DNA from: Collybia mongolica
Lineage: Eukaryota > Basidiomycota > Agaricomycetes > Agaricales > Clitocybaceae
NCBI GenBank assembly: GCA_013420905.1
Contig: JAAXNY010000006.1
Location: 3,162,001-3,226,000, forward strand
Reading direction: 5' to 3'
DNA length: 64,000 bases
The first letter of the stretch is position 1. Every line of letters starts with the position of its first letter. The notes under the pieces are model-generated. The model worked only from the letters and a program-made list of their open reading frames with translations. It was not told where the DNA came from and made no database searches. This document shows, piece after piece, positions 1 through 9,799 of this stretch. A program made the translations under genes and the position numbers.

Positions 1-28
1 AGAACGAACAGACATTGGATGGCCATGA

Positions 29-1961
29 GTGAAGGAGTATAAGGAAGCAGTCTTGACAAACTGGATGTCACCTGTTATCTGGTCTATAATTGACCAAGTA
101 TCAAAGTGCCATCCAAAAATGAGACCTACCGAGATTGTCAATGAACTCAAATTGAAGGACCTGATCCTCTTTGCCAAACTCACAACTCAAACTCTTGGCG
201 ATTGGATTGATCAATCTGGTGATCATCCAGTCTGGAGTGAAAAAACTCTTCAGCAGGTCGCAAAAGGCAACAGGCCAGGAGGACTTACAATGAGGGTTGG
301 AGTACTGGTACGGTTGTGTCACCTCGATGTTACCGCCAACTCATGCTTTAGGAAAGATAAAATACCCCGATGCAACGGCAGAAGTGCTGAAATACCTCAG
401 CGCCCTTCATGAGGCATCCATTACACTCACCTTGAACACAGTTCGAGGATTGATGATTGCTCATTTCCAACACTCTGCCCCTCAGATCTTCAAGGAGCCA
501 TCAGCTGATGGCACACTCTTCTGGTGCGTGGACAAGTTTGTCTTGAAGTTTCTCCATAGAGTGCTGGGCTGGAACATGTGGCGATCCACACAAGCAGGTC
601 GGAAGATCCCAGCAAATGCAGATGAGGTCCTACGAAAGGTGTTCTTGCGTATAGCATGGGTGGTAAAAGATGAGCAGATACCATCAGCGCTTCTTGTCAA
701 CAGCGATCAGACCCAGGTCGTGCTGGCACAAGGCTGTCACATGACATACACTTTGTCAGGTGCGAATCAGGTTGCCACAGTTGGCGCCGAGGAGAAACGC
801 CGCCATCACGATCCTCCCAAGTGTCACAAACCACGGCAAGCTCTTACCAATCCAAGCCATCTACAAAGGCCAGAACAACAAGTCACTCCCTAGCCCTACT
901 GTGCAGAACCGATACGAGTCAGAGAAGGCCAGATTTCTATTTGAGCTCTCGAAGACAACCACGTACTGGTCCACTATCACAACAATGCAGAACTTTGTGA
1001 ACATCATGCTGGCCCCTTACTTTGATAACATTCGAGAGGAGCTTGGGCTTGACCTGGACCAAATGGCTTTGTGGCTCATTGACTGCTGGTCCATCCATCA
1101 CTCAAAGGAATTCCTGGAGTGGATGGCTTCGAAGCATCTGCTAATCATTGTTATCTTTATTCCTGCTGGCATGACTGGTTTATTTCAGCCCTGTGATGTC
1201 AGCTTACAGTGAATTTTCAAACATTCACTGAAAAAGTCAGCTCACAAAGATGTTGTACGCGAAGTTCTTAGCCAACTTGAAGTCGGATGTCCAGTGCAAG
1301 ATGTAAAACTTGATACCGGAATCAAGATACTGCAGGATCAGACTGTACACTGGATCTGGACAGCGTATCAGGCTCTCAATAAGCCTGACATTATTAAGAA
1401 GGTGAGTTCCAATGTTGCCCATTGCTTCATTGTTTACCATCTTGTCAGGCTTGGGAGATGTGCTGGGCAGGAGAGTTTAACCTGTCTTACGCCAGCTTGA
1501 TGAGCCATGAAGTTTTGAAAGCACTCCATGAGCTTGTTATGGTGGACCCAGCTTTTTGGGCTGAGATCACGCAGCCGTGTTCATGAGGTGGCATACCGCA
1601 CCATCTTCTACCAACACTTACTTCCCAACAAGAAGAGTTGGAGGATCTTGACGAGAGCACTATTGATATTCATGGTGATGACAGCAAAGTTCCCATGGCT
1701 GATGTCATTTCTGCACACACACAATGCGCCAACTCTATGGATTGTGATGACAACGACAAGCTGTACATAGTGGGGGAGGAAGGGGGCCTTGTGTCAACTG
1801 CTGATGCAGAGTGTGCTTCAAGGGAATCCGTTAATGGCGAGATCATTGATGCAACTCAGGGTTGCCAAGCCGTAGAAGGACATGGTAAGTGCAAGAAGCA
1901 TGCAAACATCCTCTATTTGTCGAGTTTTTGGGTTGCAAATGATGGCAGTGACAAGGAGTAG
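29..1961 (+). pseudogene. Decayed pogo-like (DDE_1) transposase remnant
   Basis: Translated pieces in at least three frames line up in order as one DDE transposase. An N-terminal helical/CENP-B-like part (about 50-650) is followed by the catalytic core. The three acidic positions are visible: Asp at 705-707 (context NSDQTQ), Asp at 1081-1083 (LIDCWSIHHS) and Asp at 1195-1197 (FQPCDVS), with 37 residues between the last two. The phrase GANQVATVGAEEKR fits the DDE_1 superfamily that includes pogo and Tigger. The frame changes at roughly 300-410 and 760-890, and stops follow 1212, so no full protein can be made. I found no terminal repeats; the left end may lie outside the window. It differs clearly from the intact pogo-like element at 30,262-32,791. 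Confidence 0.75.
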
Positions 1962-2425
1962 ATTTAGAAATTTTTTAGCTGTGAATATTCCCTTTTAGGA
2001 AATTTTCAAGTGATTTTCATCATGGTCTTCAAAACTTGTTGTGACCAATGACATGGGCCACATCTCTTCACTTCACAGACTGTTGTGACGTGTGACTGAA
2101 GAGTAGGTCGTATCAGGACAGTATATGTAAATGTGTCTGAGGATACATTGTTACTATCCTAGTACATTCTGTCCAGCTTTCCTTTTGAATAAATGTCACT
2201 TTATGAGGGAGATATTGAGCTTGAAATTTTTGAAATAGAAAAAGCTCCAGAATGCTTTGTTTCGACAAGAATACATTCTTGGAAGGGGGAAGGTTTTTGG
2301 GGACAACTTTTTTTGCAGCTTACATAAGCGGCCACATGGTCAACCCCAGCCAGCTGAGGGAGGAGGAGAGGGTACGAATACAAGCCAAAAAATACTCATA
2401 ATAGCCTCTCCAGGTCATCCAACAA
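1962..2425. other. AT-rich stretch with no recognised gene
   Basis: This lies between two transposon-derived coding remnants. It has almost no CG dinucleotides and no reading frame with recognisable similarity. It probably belongs to the same decayed element. Confidence 0.5.
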
Positions 2426-2556
2426 ATGGGAAGAAGATCCAAGGCTACTTCAGCCCGCATCCAAAACCTCAGGCTCTCCAAAAATCTCGAAACCCATGTG
2501 GGCGGGACAACAGACTCAGAGGATGAAGATTATTTACCAAGCCAGAACATACAACA

Positions 2557-3887
2557 TTTTTTTTTTTTTGGTCATATAATAATATTAAGCACATGTGGGT
2601 TTGACCCAGCTACATGCAGGCATAAACACCTATTACCACTAAGTAATCTGTAATGGGCCATCAGGGTGGAGCTGTACACTAAGTTGCTCTCCAGGTCATA
2701 TTACAGGTCTAGACTGAGGATACCTGCAGTCCAACGGTATTGTACTGTACCATGTCTGAACCTCCCAATGCCTTAAAGGTTTGCCTTTGCTTGTCAGGGC
2801 ATGGTCCCCTCCCTTCACATTGGTACCCTGTTCCACTCCCCTCCTGGTATTTTCAGGTTGCCCTGGAAACCCATTACTCCCCCCAGTGTCGAAGATAAAT
2901 GTCCAATCTAAATGAATGACCCATACCTCAAACCTGCTCCCCCTCTCCTGAATCCCCCTATTACTTGCCCCCCTGTTCCACACTGCTCTTCCAAAGTGAT
3001 GACTCCCCTCCAAAATGAGGCTGCCAAATCCCACCATTGGACAATAAACTGGCATTCTCCCCAAGAGGTGTGCTCTGTGCAGGGACAGTAGCTGATCGGG
3101 GGCCAGACCCCTTCCTCCTTTTGTATTTGGGTGTAGTGATTAAGTGAGTATGAATAAATTGTCAAAAATGTTGGCAGTGACACTCCCTAAGGATCTGCGC
3201 TAAGCAGAGTACAAGAGTTGTGGTGTCCTTGTGTGGCCTGGTAGTTGATGAGGTGGATGTGAATGGATTAGTGAAGCCCCCAGTACAGGCGAGATGAGAT
3301 GACCCTGCAGATAGTCAGGATTAGCTCTGATAAGTTATAAATTTGGATATGGTGTAAAAGGATAGTGGCCCAGGCTGAAAGAGTGGTCTGATGAAAGGCG
3401 ATGTCGATTAGGGATGAGGTGTTAGGTAGTTTAGGGATGACCTAGTGCAGGAGGGACAAATTCCCATGGTCAGATGGTGGTGGTAAAAGATCAAGACCGC
3501 CCCCACCGTCTCCTCCACCCCCACCCCCACTCCCCCCACCAACCACCATCCCTGCACGCGCACACACCTCCCCCTAGCACAAGTCTATAAGACCTGACAC
3601 CTTCCTTTTACCTCCCCCTCCCGCCCGCGGGACCGTTGCTTACCACACCAGTCCTACATAGCCATCACAAGGGTAGTATTGGGGAGTGGAACTTAAAACT
3701 CGGTACGGAATCCGAGGGTCGTTCTTACTCCGCGTACGCGGGGGGACGCTCCACTTTCCAGCTCTCGTAGCTTTTTCCTTAATTACCTCCCTAGTGTAAA
3801 TGAAATGTCCAACATAGGGGCATAGCCCTTCTCGGACAATAAATAGGATTTAATAATAATAATAATAATAAAAGATCAAGAAGCGTC
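2557..3887 (-). mobile_element. Poly(A)-tailed retroposon flanked by a 16-bp duplication
   Basis: The insert begins on the + strand with 13 T, so on the minus strand it ends in poly(A). It is flanked by identical 16-base sequences (2541-2556 and 3888-3903), as expected for target-primed reverse transcription. On the minus strand, near the tail (about 2590-2645), there is a tRNA-like pair: an A-box-like TTACTTAGTGG and a B-box-like GGGTCAAACCC, 28 bases apart. I see no reverse transcriptase. It was later hit by the LINE fragment at 3497-3868. Its own length without that insertion and its duplication is about 950 bases. Family not recognised. Confidence 0.6.
3497..3868 (+). mobile_element. 5'-truncated non-LTR retrotransposon 3' end with TAA tail
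   Basis: A C-rich then CpG-rich segment ends in a run of about seven TAA repeats (3850-3870), a tail type of LINE/Tad-like elements. The 13 bases TAAAAGATCAAGA occur on both sides (3484-3496 and 3869-3881); the first two bases merge with the tail. No coding sequence remains, so this is only the 3' untranslated end. It sits wholly inside the retroposon at 2557-3887 and is therefore younger; its many CG dinucleotides fit that. Confidence 0.65.
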
Positions 3888-4139
3888 GCCAGAACATACA
3901 ACAGCAATGGGCCACAGAGATCTATGCCTTTGGTAGTGATATCAAGGATTCTGACTCTGATCTAGATGAGGATGACATCTCTGAGTTTGGCAAAGATGAT
4001 CTTGCTGAGCTCCAGACTGAAGCAGACATCTTGCAGTTTTTGGCAATCCTATCAGAGGCACAGGAAATACCACTGCAAGCTCAATCTCATTAAGCAATAT
4101 TAGGGCTGAGCAAAACTCATCTATTGGAACAGTCCTCAA

Positions 4140-4440
4140 ACATCAAACATTGATGAGATGGAGAGTAATGTGAAGTTTTGCCTTGATGATGTAGATCTTG
4201 TGTTGATCAAATGGTAAGTCATGTCTGCTTCATACCTTTTGCTTTACATTCATGAATCCAATCCTAACATAGGTATGCTAATCAATCTGCACATTTTATA
4301 AGTGCATATTCACAGGAGCTTTCAGGCCCTGAAGCTGTTTGGGCAAATCAGAAGTATCATGGCCATTGTGTTCTCCCTCCGAGCATTCTCACTGAGCTGA
4401 GAAAGTCATACACTGATTATATATCTAAACTAAAGTAATG
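4140..4440 (+). pseudogene. Further coding remnant of the same decayed TE gene
   Basis: Two exon-like pieces can be read: one ending near 4217 (DEMESNVKFCLDDVDLVLI, followed by a GTAAG-like donor) and one from about 4316 to TAA near 4440 containing WANQKYHGHCVLPPSI. The second resembles a phrase I associate with transposon-linked basidiomycete proteins. It lies directly downstream of the split frame ending at 4093 and is probably its continuation. Too degraded for a function. Confidence 0.45.
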
Positions 4441-5190
4441 TAGATAGTGTAGCTACAACTAATACCTATAATCCACCCTAATGATGACCTTTGCACTACA
4501 TTTTGCCACCTGGATTTTTTTTTTTTCTTCTTGAGGTTGATTTTTGCATGGCTTGGCACTTACTAACCAGATTACATAAGGGTGTCAGTTCCTAGTGTCT
4601 GCTACCTTATTGCCATACTAGAATACAGATGTGGTTCACAATTATGTAATTAAACGGTAAAGGCTGGGGGAATGGAATGGTGGCAGGATCACATGTCCCA
4701 TAGGAGCCATGGTGAAGGGTCTGTAAGGACCTGGGTCACATGCCCCTCAGATGGGACACCAGGTAGTAGGTTCAGGGTGGTGGTGCAGCACCTCCCAGAG
4801 AGCAGCTGTAGCTGCCCCCAACTTAATTATAGGCCTATCTTGGAGAAGGCATGCACAACTGCCTGTGAGGGCACTTGAGATGACTATTAGTACTGCATCT
4901 GGCTTCTAGGTGGTGGTCTACACGGCCAGACATTCATCTGTGACAGAATACAGATATTTGATTTTAGGATGGTCACAAATAATAACTTGAGATTATGATG
5001 AGATCAAAATATGTTGATCTCCAATTTTTTGATCCCAAACATGACTGCTGATCAGCATAGGCTCAATACAACAAAAAGCTATCTCAAGTTCACCTCAACA
5101 TTTAAAACATAAAATGAACCTTTTGTTCACTCTTTTTTCAGTCCCTTCTCATGTTTGTCCTGTACTTTACAGTCCCCCACATGTCCTTGC
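4441..5190. other. Non-coding repeat-like stretch
   Basis: About 4650-4930 is a G/C-richer block with palindromic patches that could be a short repetitive element, but I found no end signals. The rest is AT-rich and CpG-poor. No gene seen. Confidence 0.4.
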
Positions 5191-5335
5191 AGACTCCGCA
5201 CAGACTCCACAAGGACTGCATGGACTCCGCAAGGACTGCACGGACTCTGCACGGACTCCGTGCGGACTCTGCAAGGACTGCATGGACTCCATGCAGACTC
5301 CATGTGGACTCCACAGAGTCTGCGCAGACTCAGTT
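5191..5335. repeat. Degenerate minisatellite of GGACTCCGC-like units
   Basis: Units of about 12-15 bases built on GGACT(C/G)(C/T)(G/A)CA repeat about ten times with variation. Neighbouring units are often inverted copies of each other, so the array can form hairpins. It is locally CpG-rich in a CpG-poor region. Related short stretches appear at about 7998-8085 and 24,166-24,190. Because the unit has no stops, open frames cross it in several phases; these are not genes. Confidence 0.7.
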
Positions 5336-5461
5336 ACTTTCTTCTATTATGAATTACTTACTTACATAAAAGGGTTTACTTACTGACGTTCTACACACAT
5401 TGATAGGATAATAAAATATATTGCTACTGAATATAATACATGGATAATAAAACATAATTTA

Positions 5462-6110
5462 ATATGGGCGGGGGCGGGGGCCCCCACCCCCCTGTCATCC
5501 TCATCAGCCCCCATGGCATCATCAGTGGCTTGGGTTTCCGCAGCAGCAGCACTGGCTGCTTTTCTTGTTGTTGTCCCTATGGTTGTCGTTGTCCTTTGTT
5601 GTTGTCATCCTCATCATCCTTGTAGTGGTGGTAGTCGTCTTCATTGTAGTTATTGTTGTCATCGCGCCGTTGTTGGTGCCACCACTGCTGCTGCCATTGC
5701 TGCTGTTGCCACAGGCCTTGTTGGCACTGTTGCTGCTGCTGCTGTCACTGTCTTCATTGTTGTTGTTGTTGTTGTTGTTGTTGTCTTCCAGGTGCACCAG
5801 GGCACCCTGGGCATTGGCAGCCATGTCCTTCTTGTCTTGGGTTCCTGAAATGGGAGGGGAAACACTGCATGGTGAGTGTGTAGGTGAGTGGCAGTGTGGG
5901 ACTCACCCCCCTTTGCCCCTCGGGGTGCCCTTTCCTTGTCGTTGCCTTGTTCCACATCTGGTTCTACCCTTCGCCCCACATCATCTTGTGCATCGTTATG
6001 TTGCCATTGATTGGTGTTTGGTGTGTTGGCATTGGTGTTGGTGGTGTGAGTGTGTTGGTGCTGGTGTTGGCATTGGCAGTTTGGTTGATGTGGTTGAAGA
6101 GAATCAACAA
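5462..6110. repeat. Low-complexity GTT/GTC-rich region with (TTG)n microsatellite
   Basis: The + strand is dominated by GTT, GTC, TGC and GTG triplets, with a clean (TTG)n run at about 5758-5783 and a GTGTTGG-type tandem region at about 6008-6076. Frames read as Val/Leu- or Cys-rich on + and Asn/Gln/Thr-rich on minus, none with recognisable content. It lies just outside the left end of the first Tc1-type element. Confidence 0.65.
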
Positions 6111-6303
6111 AGACGTGGCAATGGTAATGTGACCATTGCACATGCTTCGTAGTCATGTGATTTGAGTCTGTACACTTGAGGCCAATTTAGCCTGGGGCTT
6201 GAAATGCCTGTCTTGCCCAATGGTTATGAATGCCAAATATATTACATAATGTTCTTGTCTACGTGTTCAAACCTAGTTGGATGCAAGTTTTTCAGCACTG
6301 TTA

Positions 6304-6515
6304 CAGTGGCTCAAAAAACTGCCCCAATGTTTGTACATTTTTGAAAGATCAATATGGTATGAAGTGCTGACATAAGCAGGGGACCTGGGGTAATTGTGTA
6401 AGATACTATGACATCGTGGCTTTCCAATGGACCCTGGATCATGTGATTTGGATCAATATCCATTAAGCTATAAGCCAAACAAAATGGCTACTCATTGGGG
6501 CAGTTTTTTGACCCT
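6304..6515. repeat. Left terminal inverted repeat of element A
   Basis: 212 bases pairing with 7700-7911. It starts CAGTGGCTCAAAAAACTGCC and ends GGCAGTTTTTTGACCCT, so both edges carry the same motif in opposite directions. These are candidate transposase-binding sites. In classic IR/DR Tc1 elements the inner site is a direct repeat of the outer one, not inverted. Confidence 0.9.
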
Positions 6516-6664
6516 TATCTTATTTTCCATTATTCTGGCATTTATGATCCAATGCAAGAACATTATGGACTGTGGGAAGAATAAACAATGTCATGTGACT
6601 TTATTTGTATCAATTTGACATGTTGGAATTGGTTCAATCGTCTTCTTGACCTCTTACCACCATC

Positions 6665-7684
6665 ATGAAAGCCATTTCTACTGCTCAGCACAATACTGTT
6701 GTTTCTCTCCTCAATGAGGGCTATTCTCAGCGTCAAATCAAGGAGAAAACTGGTCTAGGGAAGGGTACCATCAGTAGGATCAGCAAAGATGTGGATGGAA
6801 ACAAAGAAAACAACCTTGGTGGCCGCCCCTCCAAGCTGTCTGTTCGTGACAAACAGTCAATTATTTGTCAAATCAAGTCAGGGAAGCTTGATAATGCAGT
6901 TCAGGCTACCCAATTCATCAATGGCATCATCCCCAATCCTGTCACACCCCAGACAGTCAGAAATGCACTCAAGGAAAATCAATTTTATGCTGCTACAAAG
7001 AGGAAAGCTCCTCTTCTCAAACGAGCCCATCGCATCCGGCGTCTCCAGTTTGCAAAATATCATGAAAGCTGGACTGTGGAGGACTGGAAAAGGGTTCTAT
7101 GGACAGATGAGACCAAAATCAATAGGATTGGGTCAGATGGAAAGGTTTATGTCTGGAAACAAAGGGGAGAACCACCATCTGATAGAACAACATCACCTAC
7201 TGTCAAACATGGAGGAGGAGGAAACCTCATGGTATGGGGTTGTATGGGGTGGAATGGAGTGGGAAAGCTCATAGAGGTGCAGGGGAACATGGACAAGGTT
7301 CAATACTGTGAAATTTTGGAGAGTGGAGTTCAGGAAAGTTTTGAGAAGTTGGAAATGGTGGATGGCGAGCGCTACTTTCAGCAAGATAACGACCCCAAAC
7401 ACACATCTGGACTGGCCACACAGTGGTTTGAAGACAACAACATTCAAGTCCTTGGCTGGCCTGCCCAATCCCCTGACATGAATCCAATAGAACACCTTTG
7501 GGAACATCTCAAGCGCCGTCTTAAAGAATATCCGACACCACCCAAAGGAGTACATGAGTTGTGGGATAGATTGGCTGAAGAGTGGGGTGAAATTCCACCA
7601 GAGGTATGCCAAAACCTGATAGAAAGTATGCCCAGGCGGATACAAGCAGTTATAAAGGCAAAAGGTGGTCATACAAAGTATTAG
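6665..7684 (+). CDS. Tc1-type transposase, DD34E, open reading frame
   Basis: 339 codons, one exon, no interruption; the ATG at 6665 gives a protein of the usual Tc1 length. Residues about 1-110 form the paired-like double helix-turn-helix that binds the terminal repeats (QRQIKEKTGLGKGTISRI, then a GGRPSKLS linker). The RNase H-like core carries Asp148 (WTDET), Asp241 (QQDNDPKHTS) and Glu276 (MNPIEHLW), with exactly 34 residues between the last two. The glycine-rich loop (GGGGNLMVWGCMGW) is present. The C-terminus GGHTKY matches that of element B (GGYTKY). All three catalytic residues and both repeats are intact, so the element could be active; expression is unknown. Confidence 0.92.
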   Translation: MKAISTAQHNTVVSLLNEGYSQRQIKEKTGLGKGTISRISKDVDGNKENNLGGRPSKLSVRDKQSIICQIKSGKLDNAVQATQFINGIIPNPVTPQTVRNALKENQFYAATKRKAPLLKRAHRIRRLQFAKYHESWTVEDWKRVLWTDETKINRIGSDGKVYVWKQRGEPPSDRTTSPTVKHGGGGNLMVWGCMGWNGVGKLIEVQGNMDKVQYCEILESGVQESFEKLEMVDGERYFQQDNDPKHTSGLATQWFEDNNIQVLGWPAQSPDMNPIEHLWEHLKRRLKEYPTPPKGVHELWDRLAEEWGEIPPEVCQNLIESMPRRIQAVIKAKGGHTKY

Positions 7685-7699
7685 ATAGAAAATTAATAG

Positions 7700-7911
7700 A
7701 GGGTCAAAAAACTGCCCCAATGAGTAATCATTTTGTTTGGCCTATAGCTTAATGGGTTTTGATCCAAATCACATGATCCAGGGTCCATTGGAAAGCCACG
7801 ATGTCATAGTATCTTACATAATTACCCCAGGTCCCCTGCTTATGTCAGCACTTCATACCATATTGATCTTTCAAAAATGTACAAACATTGGGGCAGTTTT
7901 TTGAGCCACTG
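7700..7911. repeat. Right terminal inverted repeat of element A
   Basis: Inverted partner of 6304-6515. It begins 15 bases after the transposase stop codon, with AGGGTCAAAAAACTGCCCC, and ends GAGCCACTG next to the TA at 7912-7913. Confidence 0.9.
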
Positions 7912-7913
7912 TA

Positions 7914-8194
7914 TGTTATGTTATTAATAACAAATAGTATACATAATTTGAGTAAATAAAATTATATTATTAATCTGATTAGTAATAGACTGGCCATGCA
8001 GACTCTGCAAGCTGTCTATCCGTGCTAGTCCGCATGTCCATGTAAAATTATGCGGATTGATGCAGACTTGGCGCAGACATGGATTGTTGTCTGGCTGACG
8101 GTCCTGCCAAATGAGTCCACTTGGGTTATGTGGCTTAGTGTAAAGACCTCTGTTTGTCCAGCCATCAGTGGCTTCAGAGAATTCCAATGAACTA
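7914..8194. other. Spacer between the two Tc1-type elements
   Basis: AT-rich, with short GCAGACTCTGC/GCGCAGAC patches resembling the minisatellite at 5191-5335. No gene. Confidence 0.5.
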
Positions 8195-8407
8195 CAGTAG
8201 GCAACAAAACTGTTTCAATGTTTTCACATTCTGTAAAGATGCATCCATATGTCAGAAAATAAAAATTGGAAAGATATGAAAAAATTACAGAAGCTGCATT
8301 GATGTCATATAATGTTGTTTACATAATGTCTTTGCACCACTTCCATTTTTGGTAGCAAAATCACAGAATACATACAAAGCCATCATTGAAACAGTTTTGT
8401 TGCCCAT
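8195..8407. repeat. Left terminal inverted repeat of element B
   Basis: Pairs with 9585-9797. It starts CAGTAGGCAACAAAACTG and ends CAGTTTTGTTGCCCAT, the same motif inverted. Confidence 0.88.
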
Positions 8408-8553
8408 TGTAAATAAATAAGAAAGTGCTGAGATCTTAACTGTAGTCACATGACTTTGTTTAATACATTAAACAATAAACAAAGTCATGTGACTTGCTCA
8501 TGTTTTAGTATAAATACAGAGTATTCAAGTGCTCTAATGCCCCCAAACACACT

Positions 8554-9558
8554 ATGCGATTTCTTACCCCTGCTCAGCACTCTCATGTCATCACACTGCT
8601 TGATGTAGGCACTTCTGGCTACCAGATCCACAAGATCACTGGCTTCTCCATTGCTACTATCTCTAGGATCTGCCCTCAGTATTGTTCTGAGCTCCCAAAG
8701 TCCTTTGGTGGCTGTCCTTCCAAGCTCACTTCTGCCAATATTAGCTATGCAAAGTGCATCATTCACATGGGCAAGGCTGATAATGCAGTCCAAGTCACCA
8801 AAGTCACCAAACAATCCATTTCCTCCCAAACTATTTGTCGCAACTTGAAAAAGTATGTTTTATAGCCTGTAGTAAAACAAAAATGGCCTCTTCTCAAAAC
8901 CTGTCATAGGAGGGATTGGTTGGATTTTGCAGAAAGGCACAAGGAGTGGACTCTGGAGGACTGGAAAAGGGTTATATGGTCTGATGAAACCAAAATTGAC
9001 TGTCTGGGGTCAGATGGAAGGAAATGGATCTGGAAAGAGGTAGGGGAGCAGTTGAGTGATAGGATTGTAGAGGGGACACTGAAGTTTGGAGGTGGTAATG
9101 TGATGGTATGGGGCTGCATGGGGTGGGATGGGGTTGGATATGCAACCAGGATTGAGGGAAAGATGGATGCAGACCTCTATGTATCCATCATGGAGGATGA
9201 GCTTCAAGATTCCCTTCATCACTATGGGAAAACCCCTGCCAATATCATCTTCCAGCAGGACAATGACCCCAAATACACAAGCAAGAAGGCCCAAAACTGG
9301 TTCAAGGACAATGGTTTCAATGTTATGAAGTGGCCTGCACAGTCACCTGACATGAATCCTATTGAACATCTTTGGCATCACCTCAAATTGAAGCTCAATG
9401 AATATGAAAATCCTCCACACAGCCAGCATGAGCTTTGGGAGCAAGTGGAGAAGGAGTGGGAAGCAATAGATAAGTCTGTCTGTCAAGGATTAATTGAGAG
9501 CATGCCTAGACGTATTGCTGCAGTGTTGAGGGCCAAAGGAGGATATACCAAGTACTAG
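8554..9558 (+). pseudogene. Tc1-type transposase with one in-frame TAG
   Basis: The reading frame is the same from 8554 to 9558 and is interrupted only by TAG at 8863-8865 (codon 104). Reading across it would give 334 residues, normal for the family. The N-terminal DNA-binding part lies before the stop. The catalytic core after it keeps Asp144 (WSDET), Asp236 (QQDNDPKYTS) and Glu271 (MNPIEHLW), 34 residues apart. The stop falls between the DNA-binding and catalytic parts, so the truncated product would bind but not cut DNA. An ATG at 8920 could in principle start the core alone. A homologue of element A's transposase, well diverged from it. Confidence 0.88.
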
Positions 9559-9584
9559 TTTTACCACTTTCTTACTTTTTAATG

Positions 9585-9797
9585 ATGGGCAACAAAACTG
9601 TTTCAATGATGGCTTTGTATGTATCCTGTGATTTTGCTACCAAAAATGGAAGTGGTGCAAAGACATTATGTAAGCAACATTATATGACATCAATGCAGCT
9701 TCTGTAACTTTTTCATATTTTTCCAATTTTTATTTTCTGACATATGGATGCATCTTTACAGAATGTGAAAGCATTGAAACAGTTTTGTTGCCTACTG
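9585..9797. repeat. Right terminal inverted repeat of element B
   Basis: Inverted partner of 8195-8407. It ends GTTGCCTACTG against the TA at 9798-9799. Confidence 0.88.
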
Positions 9798-9799
9798 TA

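Larger units (their letters stand above)
2426..4093 (+). pseudogene. TE-associated reading frame split by a retroposon
   Basis: An ATG at 2426 opens a basic N-terminus (MGRRSKATSARIQNL) of a kind I associate with transposon-linked basidiomycete proteins, then an acidic DSEDED stretch. The frame runs into a poly(T) tract at 2557. The bases just before it (2541-2556) recur exactly at 3888-3903, and reading on from 3904 continues the same frame (QWATEIYAFGSD, then an Asp-rich stretch) to TAA at 4091-4093. Without the insertion the frame would have 106 codons. That a 16-base duplication and an uninterrupted frame both point to the same junction is strong evidence that the insertion hit a coding sequence. 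Function unknown. Confidence 0.65.
6304..7911 (+). mobile_element. Tc1/mariner-type element A, apparently complete
   Basis: The 1,608-base element is bounded by TA dinucleotides (6302-6303 and 7912-7913), the duplicated target of Tc1/mariner. The two ends (6304-6515 and 7700-7911) are inverted repeats of 212 bases with about six mismatches. One open transposase gene lies between. The outer tip of each repeat (CTCAAAAAACTGCCCCAATG) recurs inverted at its inner edge, so each arm looks like a small element of its own. The coding part has 14 CG dinucleotides against 3 in element B, suggesting a more recent arrival. Confidence 0.92.
8195..9797 (+). mobile_element. Tc1/mariner-type element B, complete ends, broken gene
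   Basis: The 1,603-base element is flanked by TA (8193-8194 and 9798-9799). Its inverted repeats of 213 bases (8195-8407 and 9585-9797) also carry an inverted copy of their outer tip (GGCAACAAAACTGTTTCAAT) at the inner edge. The sequence differs from element A but the plan is the same. The transposase frame has a single stop. Only three CG dinucleotides remain in the coding part, so it looks older than element A. Confidence 0.9.

Noticed and set aside
2696..3183. Two minus-strand frames in the retroposon
   Set aside because: Trp/Gly/Arg-rich with no domain; they lie in an element without coding capacity.
5522..5824. Asn/Thr-rich open frame on the minus strand
   Set aside because: It is the reverse reading of a GTT/GTC low-complexity tract with no start context, splice signals or conserved content.
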